From the NCBI GenBank assembly GCA_007123785.1, contig SLGL01000215.1, positions 1-29,136 on the forward strand: a DNA stretch of 29,136 bases, in the 5' to 3' direction. The notes beneath the pieces are model-generated. The model worked only from the letters and a program-made list of their open reading frames with translations, did not search any database and was not told where the DNA came from. Below are positions 1 to 8,957 of this stretch, piece after piece. The position numbers and the translations under genes were made by a program. The stretch's first letter is position 1. Every line of letters begins with the position of its first letter. The DNA is from Balneolaceae bacterium (GTDB lineage: Bacteria; Bacteroidota; Rhodothermia; Balneolales; Balneolaceae).

Positions 1-2100
1 GCCTGGATACCCGGCGGACAGGAGTTTTTCGAATATACGGCACGGTATGTCAACCGCGATTTCTTTTACCAGGGCGGGGATACTTCCCTTCCGCTTAACA
101 GTCCCGATCGTCCGGCTCAATACCGGGTGGGTGCTGCTGAGGAAGCTCTCTCTGCAGGAAATTACAATTGGGAAGATATTATTATGACCTCAGCCCCAAT
201 TCAGAATTACAATCTTTCTGTGGCCGGGGGCACGGACAACACTAATTATTACCTTTCGGGCACTTACAGGACCGAAGATGGAACTGTACCGAACACATGG
301 GCCGATCAGTATGCTGTACGTGCCAATTTCAACGTGAATGTAAGTGAGCGGCTGAGAGCCGGAATTATGCTGAACCCGAGCTATAATCAGAGAAGGTTGT
401 ATGGCGGCGGACTGCAAAACCAGATCAAGATGCCCCCGTTTCTTTCACCGGAACGCCAGGAAGATGGAAGCTACTTAAAACCGCTTGATTACTGGGGGAC
501 CACTGTATCCGCTGGTGTGAATCCACTGGCACATTTTGAGGGTAATCACATCTATCAGAATCGCTTTAACAATAACGGTGAGATGTTTTTTTCAGCGATT
601 TTGCTGGAGAACCTGGAATTCCGAACCTCTGTGGGAGCCAACGTAACATTTATCAACAATGAAAACTTCACAGAGGCGAGAGGTACAGCTTTGAACCGTC
701 CGGCGGGTAGTGAATTTCGCGGACGAACGATTAACCTGATCAATGAAAACATTCTTAACTATCAGACTACATTCAGCCAGGTACATAACTTTGCAGGATT
801 GCTGGGGGCTTCATTTCAGCACAGCGGTACATGGAATGCAAACATGGCTGCTATACCTGGAGAATTTGCAAACGAAACCATTCGTACACTCAACAATGCC
901 ATTATTAATCCCGGTCCAACAAGCTCTACAAAAACACAGTGGGGACTGGCGTCTTATTTTGCCAGAGTGAATTACGATTATGATGAACGTTATTTGTTCT
1001 CCGCATCATTCCGGACGGATGGAAGTTCCCGGTTTGGCCCAAATAACCGATGGGGATATTTCCCGTCTGCATCAGCAGCCTGGAGAATATCCCAGGAAAG
1101 ATTTATGGATGATTTCCAGAGCATCAGTGAGTTAAAAATACGTGCAAGTTATGGTGTGACGGGAAATTTTAATATCGGTGACTTCGGATATCTCGGAACC
1201 ATCGGGGATGCAGTTTATGCACCAGATGGACAATTAAGAGTTGGCCAGGCTCAGCAAAGTTTCGGCAATCCCGAATTGAAATGGGAAAGGACCCGAAGTT
1301 ATGATATCGGTTTAGATATAAGCCTTTTTGATCACAGGTTAAGTTTTGTGATAGATTATTATGACAAAACGACCATGGATCTCCTCTACAATGTAAGTAC
1401 GCCGGCCACTACCGGTTTTACCAACTCTCTTACAAACATCGGTGACATTAATAACCGCGGTTTTGAGCTGGAAGTGAGCACCATAAATGTAAACCGTTCT
1501 GACTTTTTCTGGACTACCTCTTTTAATTATACACTGAACAGAAATAAGGTGGTGCGCCTTGGTGGCGGAGTAGATGAGGTGATCAATACGCATTTCCGTG
1601 GAATGGGTTGGATTCTGCGGGAAGGCGAGCCAATGTTCTCCTATTACGGACACCAGCAGATTGGAGTTATTCAGACCGAACAGCAATTAAATGATGTGGC
1701 TACCATGCCGGGACAGCCAGTTGGGACTGTGATGATGAAAGATTTAAACGGAGACGGAGTGATCGATGCTGCCGACCGTGAAATCCTGGGTAATTTTATG
1801 CCGGATTACACTTTCGGGTTTGTGAATGAAGTGAACTGGAGAAATTTTGACCTCAGTATCGTTATGCAGGCTTCTCTTGGCGGGAAGATGTACAATCTGG
1901 AAAACCTGTTTTATCAGGGTGCAACCGTAAGTGCATTTCTGCGCCCGATAACGGAAGGCCAGTGGTGGTCTGTCGATGAACCCGGAGACGGACACCATCC
2001 GGCTGCTTCACTCGCGGCACAAAATTTTGTAGGGCCTTCCAGCTATTTTCTTGAAGATGCTTCTTTCCTGGCTGTACGAAATATCAACTTTGAATACTAA
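1..2100 (+). CDS. SusC/RagA-family TonB-linked outer-membrane protein (5' truncated by window edge, premature stop)
   Basis: The reading frame is open from base 1, so the N-terminal carboxypeptidase-like domain, TonB box and most of the plug lie outside the window. What is visible (699 codons) is the beta-barrel, with typical SusC/RagA stretches such as YYLSGTYRTEDG, LFSASFRTDGSSRFG, a barrel segment WERTRSYDIGLDISLFDHRL, and the late MKDLNGDGVIDAADRE and MPDYTFGF motifs. The family forms the barrel of a SusCD outer-membrane importer that takes up glycans or other oligomers with TonB energy; the susD-like gene follows directly. The frame stops at TAA 2098-2100 after RNINFEY, yet the same frame continues with a perfect family C-terminus (next entry). 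A normal protein would therefore be about 72 residues longer. Family assignment is firm; substrate is unknown. Confidence 0.93.
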   Translation, partial: AWIPGGQEFFEYTARYVNRDFFYQGGDTSLPLNSPDRPAQYRVGAAEEALSAGNYNWEDIIMTSAPIQNYNLSVAGGTDNTNYYLSGTYRTEDGTVPNTWADQYAVRANFNVNVSERLRAGIMLNPSYNQRRLYGGGLQNQIKMPPFLSPERQEDGSYLKPLDYWGTTVSAGVNPLAHFEGNHIYQNRFNNNGEMFFSAILLENLEFRTSVGANVTFINNENFTEARGTALNRPAGSEFRGRTINLINENILNYQTTFSQVHNFAGLLGASFQHSGTWNANMAAIPGEFANETIRTLNNAIINPGPTSSTKTQWGLASYFARVNYDYDERYLFSASFRTDGSSRFGPNNRWGYFPSASAAWRISQERFMDDFQSISELKIRASYGVTGNFNIGDFGYLGTIGDAVYAPDGQLRVGQAQQSFGNPELKWERTRSYDIGLDISLFDHRLSFVIDYYDKTTMDLLYNVSTPATTGFTNSLTNIGDINNRGFELEVSTINVNRSDFFWTTSFNYTLNRNKVVRLGGGVDEVINTHFRGMGWILREGEPMFSYYGHQQIGVIQTEQQLNDVATMPGQPVGTVMMKDLNGDGVIDAADREILGNFMPDYTFGFVNEVNWRNFDLSIVMQASLGGKMYNLENLFYQGATVSAFLRPITEGQWWSVDEPGDGHHPAASLAAQNFVGPSSYFLEDASFLAVRNINFEY

Positions 2101-2319
2101 ATGCCATCCTCGGTATTGCAGCCACTTGGCGTACGGGATTTGCGATTGTATATGTCGGTAAGCAATCCGTTCATGTTCACCCGGAGCGATTTCCATGGAT
2201 ATAACCCGGAAGGATATACCACAGCGGGAATCAGCGGAATTGGCAGTATGCCCGGTCTAAATGCAGGTTCAGAACCTATCAACCGAACCATTGCGTTCGG
2301 TATCAACATGAACTTCTAA
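2101..2319 (+). pseudogene. Detached C-terminal barrel segment of the SusC-like protein
   Basis: This is the in-frame continuation of the preceding gene after the TAA at 2098-2100. It begins with ATG by chance and encodes 72 residues: MPSSVLQPLGVRDLRLYMSV, then SNPFMFTRSDFHGYNPEG, and ends in FGINMNF. These are the last strands of a SusC barrel, including the terminal aromatic residue recognised by the barrel-assembly machinery. As a free peptide it has no signal sequence and should not fold in the outer membrane. The junction reads TyrStopMetProSer where the family normally has Tyr-Ser/Thr-Leu/Met-Pro; a single C-to-A change (TCA to TAA) would explain it. Alternatives are a sequencing error or stop readthrough. 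Confidence 0.85.
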
Positions 2320-2351
2320 ATCAAATTCTTAAACGTTTAACCGGACAAGCC

Positions 2352-3803
2352 ATGAAAAAGAGCATATTTATTACATTGATTGTACTGATGATGAGCGGCA
2401 TTATCGCGTGCCACGACAGTGTTACGAACCTTACACCGGAATCGGTTTTGACCGAGGCCAATTTTTTCCAGAGCAGTGAAGATATGGAGCAGGCAGTTAT
2501 CGGGGTTTACGCCAATTATCAGGTTCGTTACTCCCGGTTCTGGACCATTTTTGAAATGCCCACAGAATCGATTCACATGTCTGCCTACACTTCTCCGGCA
2601 GATAACTCAATTAACCAAATTGCATTCAATCCGCAGACTGATATTTACCGGAATTTTTGGCAGGCCAGTTATCAGGGTATCTTCCGGGCAAATTCTGTTC
2701 TGCATCATATCGATACACCTGATGATCTTGTTCCGGCCCGCCGAACCCAATTGGAGGCAGAAACGCGATTTATGCGAGCCCTGATCTATTTTGATCTGGT
2801 GCGTGCATTCGGAGGTGTCCCCGATGTTACAAGCCTACTTACCATAGAAGAAGCGCGTGATAAACCGAGAGCAAGTAAAGAGAGGATCTATGAAATTATC
2901 ATAGATGATCTTGAGTTTGCACTCAGTAACCTTCCGCAAAAAGGTCAGATTGAAACCGGGAGAGCAACCATAGGTGCTGCTGCCGCACTGTTAGGAAAAG
3001 TGCATATATATCTGGAAGATTATGGCGCTGCCCTTACCTACCTCAACCAGGTGGAGCAGATGGACTACACACTGCTGAATGATTTTTCTCATATCTATTC
3101 TCTGGATCATGAAGATCATGATGAGGGAATTTTTGTGATGAAATATCTTCAGAATGATGCAGGCCATCCTCTCTCATCCGATTTTATTCCTTACTTTGGT
3201 ATGGAAGGAGTCAGTGATACAGGAAATGAAGGGGCCGATCTTGGATGGGGTCTTCACAAGATGTTTGATGATGAAGATTCCAGAAAAGATGCCACAATTA
3301 CCGAATATTGGCGTGCACCGGGAAGCAGCGATGAGCCGGAGTACAGGCCCTTCATCAGTAAATTTGCAGTACCACACCAGGGGCGGGTATTCCACGGGTC
3401 AGGACTCGACCTGCCGGTCCTGCGATTCGCTGATGTAATTTTGCTGAAATCGGAAGCACTCTATTTTCAGGGTGACCAGAGCGGTGCATTGGATTATCTT
3501 AACATGATACGCGAGCGGGCGTACGGAAATTCAGACCATAATTATGAACTGTCTGATATCGCCTCTGAGAGCGATTATATTGATGTACTGCTCCTGGAAC
3601 GAAAGCTTGAATTTGCACTGGAAAATGAGCGGTGGTTCGACCTTGTAAGAACCGGAAGATTTATCGATGAGCTTTCGCAGATTGAAAGAACTCCGACTTT
3701 AACAGTTGATCTGAATGTTCAGCCGCATCACGCCCTGTTCCCGATACCTCAGCATGAGATCAATCAGACTGAAGGAGTACTGGAGCAAAATCCCGGATAC
3801 TGA
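2352..3803 (+). CDS. SusD/RagB-family nutrient-binding outer-membrane lipoprotein
   Basis: This 483-residue protein starts with a lipoprotein signal (MKKSIFITLIVLMMSGIIAC) with the lipidated Cys at residue 20. Family marks follow in order: the NLTPESVLTEANFF N-terminus, the helical SusD segment ANSVLHHID and QLEAETRFMRALIYFDLVRAFGGVP, a TPR-like region around 150-220, LPVLRFADVILLKSEALYF, and the closing RKLEFALENERWFDLVRTGR with LFPIPQHEINQ. SusD proteins sit on top of the SusC barrel as a lid and give ligand specificity. The gene begins 32 bases after the end of the SusC frame, so it is almost certainly co-transcribed. The length matches the family. The ligand cannot be deduced. Confidence 0.96.
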   Translation: MKKSIFITLIVLMMSGIIACHDSVTNLTPESVLTEANFFQSSEDMEQAVIGVYANYQVRYSRFWTIFEMPTESIHMSAYTSPADNSINQIAFNPQTDIYRNFWQASYQGIFRANSVLHHIDTPDDLVPARRTQLEAETRFMRALIYFDLVRAFGGVPDVTSLLTIEEARDKPRASKERIYEIIIDDLEFALSNLPQKGQIETGRATIGAAAALLGKVHIYLEDYGAALTYLNQVEQMDYTLLNDFSHIYSLDHEDHDEGIFVMKYLQNDAGHPLSSDFIPYFGMEGVSDTGNEGADLGWGLHKMFDDEDSRKDATITEYWRAPGSSDEPEYRPFISKFAVPHQGRVFHGSGLDLPVLRFADVILLKSEALYFQGDQSGALDYLNMIRERAYGNSDHNYELSDIASESDYIDVLLLERKLEFALENERWFDLVRTGRFIDELSQIERTPTLTVDLNVQPHHALFPIPQHEINQTEGVLEQNPGY

Positions 3804-3851
3804 TGAAATGCAAATAAATAAGCAAGCCGTTATTAAACCACACAATCTACT

Positions 3852-5240
3852 ATGGATGACAAAACAACATATTACTCAAGACGACAGTTTTTGAAAAAAA
3901 ACAGCATTCTTGGTGCGGGTGCATTCATGTCGGCGGGACTGGCGCCAACACTGTTAAAAGGGTTTGCCGGCAGTTCGGATACACCGGCAATATTAAACGG
4001 ATCTGCAGTTCGTACAGCAGGATGGCCGGAGTGGCCACAATGGCGCCCGGAGCATGATGAAGAACGCTTTCTGGATGTGGTTCGCAGCGGCGTGTGGTCG
4101 CGTGCAGGAACGGTAACGGAGTTTGAAGAAACCTGGGCAGAAACCGTCGGGGCAAAACGTTGCCTTACCACTGTTAATGGGACAAATGCGCTAATCTGTT
4201 CTCTCGCCAACCTGGACATCGGCGGGGGTGATGAGGTGATTATCCCCCCTTACACCTTCATCGCCTGCCCCCAGGCCGTTCTGATGAATGGTGCTATTCC
4301 CATTTTTGTGGATACAGATCCCGAAACATTTCAAATTGATGTGAATAAAATTGAAGATCAGATTACCGAACGGACCAAAGCGATCATGCCTGTGCATATT
4401 GGCGGCAATCCTGCTGATATGATTCGCATCATGGAGATCGCTGAAAAGCATGATCTATATGTGGTCGAGGATGCGTGCCAGGCTTGGCTGGGTGAAATTA
4501 ACAACAAACAGGTAGGTACGTTTGGGGATGCGGGCTGCTACAGTTTTCAGAACAGTAAAAACCTGCCGATTGGTGAAGGGGGGGCTATTGTAAGTGATAA
4601 CGATGAGTTCATGGACAAGTGCTATTCCTATCACAACTTTGGCAATCCATACGGATCGGTAACCGGAGAACCCGGTTCAGGCACACTCAGGCTGGGTACA
4701 AAGCTCCGGCTTACAGAATATCAGGCTGCTATTGGGCTGGCTATGCTCAAACGGTTTGAAGAAGAGACACAACTTCGTAACGAAAATGCGCAGTATCTGA
4801 CAGAACAGCTTGAACAGATTCCAGGCATCATTCCACATAAATTGTACGATCATGTGACCCGGTCGGCCTACCACCTCTATCTGTTCCGGTTCAAAAAGGA
4901 GGAATTTGAAGGGCTCAACAAACATCAATTTCGACAGGCGCTTGTTGCCGAAGGAATACCTGTATCACCCGGATACGGGAAGCTGAATAAAATGCCCTAT
5001 CTGAATGATGCATTTCATTCGAAGAATTTTAAGCAGATGTATCCTGAAGAGATGCTGGACATCGATTTGTACAATGAAAGAAATCATTGCCCCGAAAATG
5101 ACCGGCTTTGCGATGAAGAAGCGATGTGGTTTACTCAGAATATTCTCATTAGCAAAAGATCAGATCTGGATGAGATTGTCGAATCGATCAGTAAAATTCA
5201 AAAACATGCAGGAGAGATCAAAAAACATCTGGAAGCCTGA
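3852..5240 (+). CDS. Tat-signal DegT/DnrJ/EryC1/StrS-family PLP aminotransferase
   Basis: The 462-residue protein opens with a twin-arginine signal (SRRQFL at residues 9-14, then an Ala/Gly-rich hydrophobic stretch ILGAGAFMSAGLAPTLL). From about residue 50 it is a fold-type I PLP enzyme of the DegT family: VNGTNALICSL binds phosphate, GDEVIIPPYTFIA is a family signature, VVEDACQAW carries the cofactor Asp (D207), and SFQNSKNLPIGEGGAI holds the Schiff-base lysine (K236). All key residues are present, so it should be active. The family mostly makes amino sugars or aminocyclitols in the cytoplasm; an exported member is unusual and suggests deamination or transamination of an incoming compound in the periplasm (inference). 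It lies 48 bases after the susD-like gene and before amidohydrolase genes. The substrate is unknown. Confidence 0.93.
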   Translation: MDDKTTYYSRRQFLKKNSILGAGAFMSAGLAPTLLKGFAGSSDTPAILNGSAVRTAGWPEWPQWRPEHDEERFLDVVRSGVWSRAGTVTEFEETWAETVGAKRCLTTVNGTNALICSLANLDIGGGDEVIIPPYTFIACPQAVLMNGAIPIFVDTDPETFQIDVNKIEDQITERTKAIMPVHIGGNPADMIRIMEIAEKHDLYVVEDACQAWLGEINNKQVGTFGDAGCYSFQNSKNLPIGEGGAIVSDNDEFMDKCYSYHNFGNPYGSVTGEPGSGTLRLGTKLRLTEYQAAIGLAMLKRFEEETQLRNENAQYLTEQLEQIPGIIPHKLYDHVTRSAYHLYLFRFKKEEFEGLNKHQFRQALVAEGIPVSPGYGKLNKMPYLNDAFHSKNFKQMYPEEMLDIDLYNERNHCPENDRLCDEEAMWFTQNILISKRSDLDEIVESISKIQKHAGEIKKHLEA

Positions 5241-5332
5241 TTTCTCTATTTCCGGACTATGTTGTTCGAATGGCCGCCCCGTTTATCCAGAAATTCTTTG
5301 TATAACGGTAAATCTTTTACAGATCGCACTAT

Positions 5333-7093
5333 ATGAAAAAGAAGCATTATTCGAGACGTGAATTTATAAGGCAAAATACACTGGCGGGAGCGGGTGCGTT
5401 TCTTTCGATGGGGCTCGGATCCGCATTGTACAATGAAAAACAGGATTTTCGGGATTCGTCGAATGGTGATTTACCGCTTTATTTTGATGCCTTCACACTA
5501 ATCGGCCATCGACAGAATAAACATCAGGCCGAACAGTGGAGTTTATCTCACCTTCTTGAGGAGTTGGATCACTGCTCCATATCGGGCGCACTGGTTGCTC
5601 ATACGCTCTCTGCTCTGTACGATCCGATGTACATAAACCTGGAGCTGAGTGAAAAGCTGCAAAGCTATCCCCACTTGTTTGCGATCTGGAATGTAATGCC
5701 ACATCATTCGGGAGAATTCCCTCCGCCTGAAAAGCTTGGGGAATTGATGAAAGAGAATGATGTACGGGCTGTAACTCTGAATCCCGGAATCAACAGCTGG
5801 AACTGGCGGGCCGATCAGAGTGAAGAACTGATAGGATGGCTCAGTGAAGAGAAGATTCTTTCAATCTTAACAGCTCCGGCCGTGGGAGGCTGGGATGCAC
5901 TCGGTCAGTTTCTCGATCGCTATCCCGAACTGCCGGTATTGCTCCGGAATGCCGCCTGGAGTGAACAGCGCCAGGTGCTCCCGCTGCTCGAGAAGCACGG
6001 TAATCTGCATTTGACGTTCAATCGGTTTCAGATCAATGAAGGCCCGGAAGACCTGTTGGAACGCGGTTTTGGGGATCAGCTTATTTTTTCTTCCCATGCC
6101 CCGGAGATGTCTGCAGGCGCTCACAGAATGTATATCGACTATGCTGAGATATTCGAAGAAGATAAAGCTAAAATTGCGAGTGGAAACTTGATTCGTCTTC
6201 TCCACGGCCAGGAACCTCCTGTTACACGTATCAACGAGAATGAAGATGAATTAATGGCAAAAGCAAGGCGAGGAACACCCCTTCAAAGCCCGATACTTGA
6301 CATGCATATGCATATTCTTCATGAAGGACTGCACGGAGCGGGTGCCCACTACAGAATGGTAAACGGCGGGCCAAAAGGTGTGTTTAATATGATGAACCGC
6401 CTCTCCGAAAAGCCAGGCGGCGGGATTATGAGCTGGATTGGTGTTGTAAGCGGAGATGCTCACGCAGGCAATGAAAGTGTCATTAAAGCGCTTGATGCCG
6501 CCCCGCAGGGGTATTGGGGGCTGGGTACATTCGACCCGAGCCATTATTCACAGGACGAACTCAGCCGAATGATTGCAGAATTTTATTCCGATCAGCGGAT
6601 GATTGGGATGAAACCATATCCGCATTACGGTATCCAGTACCATCATCACTCCTATGATGTGTGGTGGGAGTATGGAAATGAACATCAGCTTTACGCGCTG
6701 GTTCACCGTTCAAGAGGAGACGGACTGGAAGTGGAAGTGCTCGCGGAAAAATATCCAAATGTTCGGTGGCTGATTGCCCATGCAGGGGGAAGTTATGAGT
6801 GGGCCGATATCGCCATTGAAGCGATGAACAAATTTTCGAACGTATATGCCGAGCTTACATTTACATCAGTTCCGCTCGGTATTATTGAATATCTGGCAGA
6901 GTATGCCAGTGAAGACCGGATTGTTTACGGTTCCGATCTGCCAATGCGCGATCCGCGTCAGCAGCTTGGCTGGGTTATTTATTCACGGCTTCCGTTAGCA
7001 GCGAAAAAGAAGGTGCTTGCTCAAAACGCACTGGATGTAATTCAGCCATGCCTGGATAGATTGCCAGCATATAATCATCCTGTTTTTCTCTGA
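5333..7093 (+). CDS. Tat-signal tandem amidohydrolase_2-type protein (two TIM-barrel halves)
   Basis: This 586-residue protein begins with a Tat signal (SRREFI at residues 7-12). The C-terminal half (about 315-586) is a recognisable amidohydrolase_2 barrel: LDMHMHI gives an HxH pair (H325, H327), WLIAHAGGSYEW gives H483, and YGSDLPMRDP gives the catalytic Asp D535. The N-terminal half (about 47-300) has the same outline (NVMP, then a TLNPG segment, then IFSSHAPEM) but has DAF (52-54) where HxH is expected and H255 where the barrel Asp is expected, so it has probably lost the usual metal centre. Family members include decarboxylases and sugar- or muconate-type lactonases. The 92-base gap from the aminotransferase and shared Tat export suggest one periplasmic pathway. 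The reaction is not identifiable. Confidence 0.85.
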   Translation: MKKKHYSRREFIRQNTLAGAGAFLSMGLGSALYNEKQDFRDSSNGDLPLYFDAFTLIGHRQNKHQAEQWSLSHLLEELDHCSISGALVAHTLSALYDPMYINLELSEKLQSYPHLFAIWNVMPHHSGEFPPPEKLGELMKENDVRAVTLNPGINSWNWRADQSEELIGWLSEEKILSILTAPAVGGWDALGQFLDRYPELPVLLRNAAWSEQRQVLPLLEKHGNLHLTFNRFQINEGPEDLLERGFGDQLIFSSHAPEMSAGAHRMYIDYAEIFEEDKAKIASGNLIRLLHGQEPPVTRINENEDELMAKARRGTPLQSPILDMHMHILHEGLHGAGAHYRMVNGGPKGVFNMMNRLSEKPGGGIMSWIGVVSGDAHAGNESVIKALDAAPQGYWGLGTFDPSHYSQDELSRMIAEFYSDQRMIGMKPYPHYGIQYHHHSYDVWWEYGNEHQLYALVHRSRGDGLEVEVLAEKYPNVRWLIAHAGGSYEWADIAIEAMNKFSNVYAELTFTSVPLGIIEYLAEYASEDRIVYGSDLPMRDPRQQLGWVIYSRLPLAAKKKVLAQNALDVIQPCLDRLPAYNHPVFL

Positions 7094-7130
7094 GAGAGAT
7101 AAACCGCATGAACAATTAAATACAACTGAA

Positions 7131-8063
7131 ATGAACCGCCGCCGTTTTATTAAAGATACTGTGCTTTTGGCTGCATTGGCTACACCTTTTCAGCCATGGA
7201 AGGGGATCCATTCGGATGAAAAGACTATCTCTTCTATTGACGGCACTCTTTCAGCAGACCAGGGTCTGATTGATACCAATATCCATCTCTTCCCATATCC
7301 ATTCCGTGAGTTGAAATTTGGAAATACTAACAACCTTCTTACCAAACTGAAAAAGCACAACGTGACTGAAGCTTGGGCCGGTAGTTTTTATTCCCTTTTT
7401 CACAAAAATATCGATCACATTAACTCATTACTGGCAGAGGAATGCCGGACAAAAGGGGAGGGTATGCTGATCCCATTCGGAACGGTGAACCCTGTTTTTC
7501 CGGACTGGGAGGAAGATCTGAGACGCTGCCATGAGCGATACGAAATGCCGGGAATCAGGCTATATCCCGGGTATCATGGATATACGCTTGATAATGACCA
7601 TTTTGTATGTCTTTTACAGGAAGCATCTGCACGAAATTTGTTGATACAAATTGCAATCGACATACAGGATGAGCGGATGCAGCATCCGAGGGTTGATGTG
7701 GAAGCCGTGGATGTTACCCCGCTTGCCGATCTTTTAAAAGATCTGCCGAGCGCCCGGGTTCAGCTTGTCAACCCGTTTCGTCATGTTCGCGGTGAACGTT
7801 TGAAGTCGATGATTGAGGAAACAGACGTTCGGTTTGAGATCTCAAATCTGGACAATACTGCCGCGATCGAGCTGATCTTGAAAGGAGAGCATCCGTATGT
7901 AAGCGGTGTCCCGTTCCCGGCTGAGAGGCTCCTTTTTGGTTCTCACATGCCATATTTCCCGCTTGAAAACGGGCTATTCAAATTTATGGAATCTGCCTTG
8001 TCACAGGATGAAGCGGAAGCCATTATGTACCGAAATGCATCGGAGTTCAAAGAATATACCTAA
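7131..8063 (+). CDS. Tat-signal amidohydrolase-like protein with degenerate metal site
   Basis: This 310-residue protein carries a short Tat-like signal (MNRRRFIKDTVLLAALATPF). After it, GLIDTNIHLFPYPF is the first-strand motif of amidohydrolase_2 proteins, but with NxH (N50, H52) in place of HxH. The block IPFGTVNPVFPDW, then GIRLYPGYHGY, and LLFGSHMPYFPLENG near the end follow the family outline; the last has His (H272) where most members have Asp. The overall plan matches the N-terminal half of the preceding protein, so the two are likely paralogues by duplication. It may be a non-classical hydrolase, a pseudo-enzyme partner or a metal-independent lactonase (inference). The gene lies 37 bases after the tandem amidohydrolase. 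Confidence 0.8.
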   Translation: MNRRRFIKDTVLLAALATPFQPWKGIHSDEKTISSIDGTLSADQGLIDTNIHLFPYPFRELKFGNTNNLLTKLKKHNVTEAWAGSFYSLFHKNIDHINSLLAEECRTKGEGMLIPFGTVNPVFPDWEEDLRRCHERYEMPGIRLYPGYHGYTLDNDHFVCLLQEASARNLLIQIAIDIQDERMQHPRVDVEAVDVTPLADLLKDLPSARVQLVNPFRHVRGERLKSMIEETDVRFEISNLDNTAAIELILKGEHPYVSGVPFPAERLLFGSHMPYFPLENGLFKFMESALSQDEAEAIMYRNASEFKEYT

Positions 8064-8094
8064 AAAACTGCCTTGAAATGAACGCCCTTTACTT

Positions 8095-8952
8095 ATGAAC
8101 AAGAGCTTCGCATTTAATCCCGGAAAATTCGGCCTTCCTACCCGCGAAGAACTTGTGGAGCTTCGGATTTGGGACCTCCACTATCACGGAATAAACAATC
8201 ACGAAACAGTGATGAAGTATGTGAACCGGATGGGTGTCGAGCGGGTGTTTTCACTGGATATCGGACGTTTGTGGGGGGATTCTCCCGAAGCTGAAATTGT
8301 CAGTGAACGAGACCGGAAACTGCTTAGGGAAAACAAGGATCATCTTGCAGGTTTGATACGTATCGATCCCTCACGGGTTGATGAAAGCTTGGAAAGAATG
8401 CGGGAATGGATTCAGAATGGACCGGCAATCGGGATCAAATACGCAAACCGAAACCAGGAAGACATCAACTGCAGCCATCCCAATAACGACCCAATTATAG
8501 AACTGGCCGATCAGTTGGGTGCAGTAATTTATATTCACACCTGGATTCTGGTGGGCGGGGAGCCAAGGAGGATTGACGGAGGAATGAAAACCGGCGAATC
8601 CACACCCATGGATGTGGCAGAGCTTGCGAGGCGATTCCCGGATGTAATTCTGATTTGCGGGCACCAGGGAGGTGATTGGGAGCCGGGAATTCGGGCAATC
8701 CGTGCATTTGAGAATGTGTTTCTTGAATTCAGCGGGGGAGATCCGGAGTCAGGTGCCGTTGATTTTGCCGTTCAGGAAATGGGTGTAAACCGACTTGTTT
8801 GGGGTGGACACCTGCCGTCCCGAAGTTATGCAAACGAACTTTCAAAAGTGTTTGATGCCGACCTGAATCATGAAGAACGGAAAAAAATATTTGGCTCGAA
8901 CCTCAGGCAAATTGCAGTTCCGATCATGCGGAAAAAAGGTTATGATGTATAA
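8095..8952 (+). CDS. Amidohydrolase_2-type metal-dependent hydrolase, no signal peptide
   Basis: This 285-residue protein has no export signal (it starts MNKSFAFNPGKFGLPTREEL), so it is predicted cytoplasmic, unlike its two upstream relatives. RIWDLHYHGINNH contains the HxH metal pair (H29, H31). IGIKYANRNQ and VIYIHTWILVGGEP supply further barrel strands, ILICGHQGGDWEPG a probable metal or catalytic His, and LVWGGHLPSRSYANEL the eighth-strand motif, with H239 where Asp is usual. The metal site is thus largely intact but not canonical. It is the last gene of the susCD-linked train, 31 bases after the previous one, with a terminator-like hairpin behind it. It may process the imported product of the periplasmic steps (inference). 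Alternatives are a lactonase or decarboxylase of the same superfamily. Confidence 0.82.
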   Translation: MNKSFAFNPGKFGLPTREELVELRIWDLHYHGINNHETVMKYVNRMGVERVFSLDIGRLWGDSPEAEIVSERDRKLLRENKDHLAGLIRIDPSRVDESLERMREWIQNGPAIGIKYANRNQEDINCSHPNNDPIIELADQLGAVIYIHTWILVGGEPRRIDGGMKTGESTPMDVAELARRFPDVILICGHQGGDWEPGIRAIRAFENVFLEFSGGDPESGAVDFAVQEMGVNRLVWGGHLPSRSYANELSKVFDADLNHEERKKIFGSNLRQIAVPIMRKKGYDV

Positions 8953-8957
8953 ATTTG

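Noticed and set aside
5005..5361. 118-residue plus-strand frame bridging the aminotransferase and amidohydrolase genes
   Set aside because: It overlaps the aminotransferase in another frame and the start of the next gene; the residue composition is unlike a real protein.
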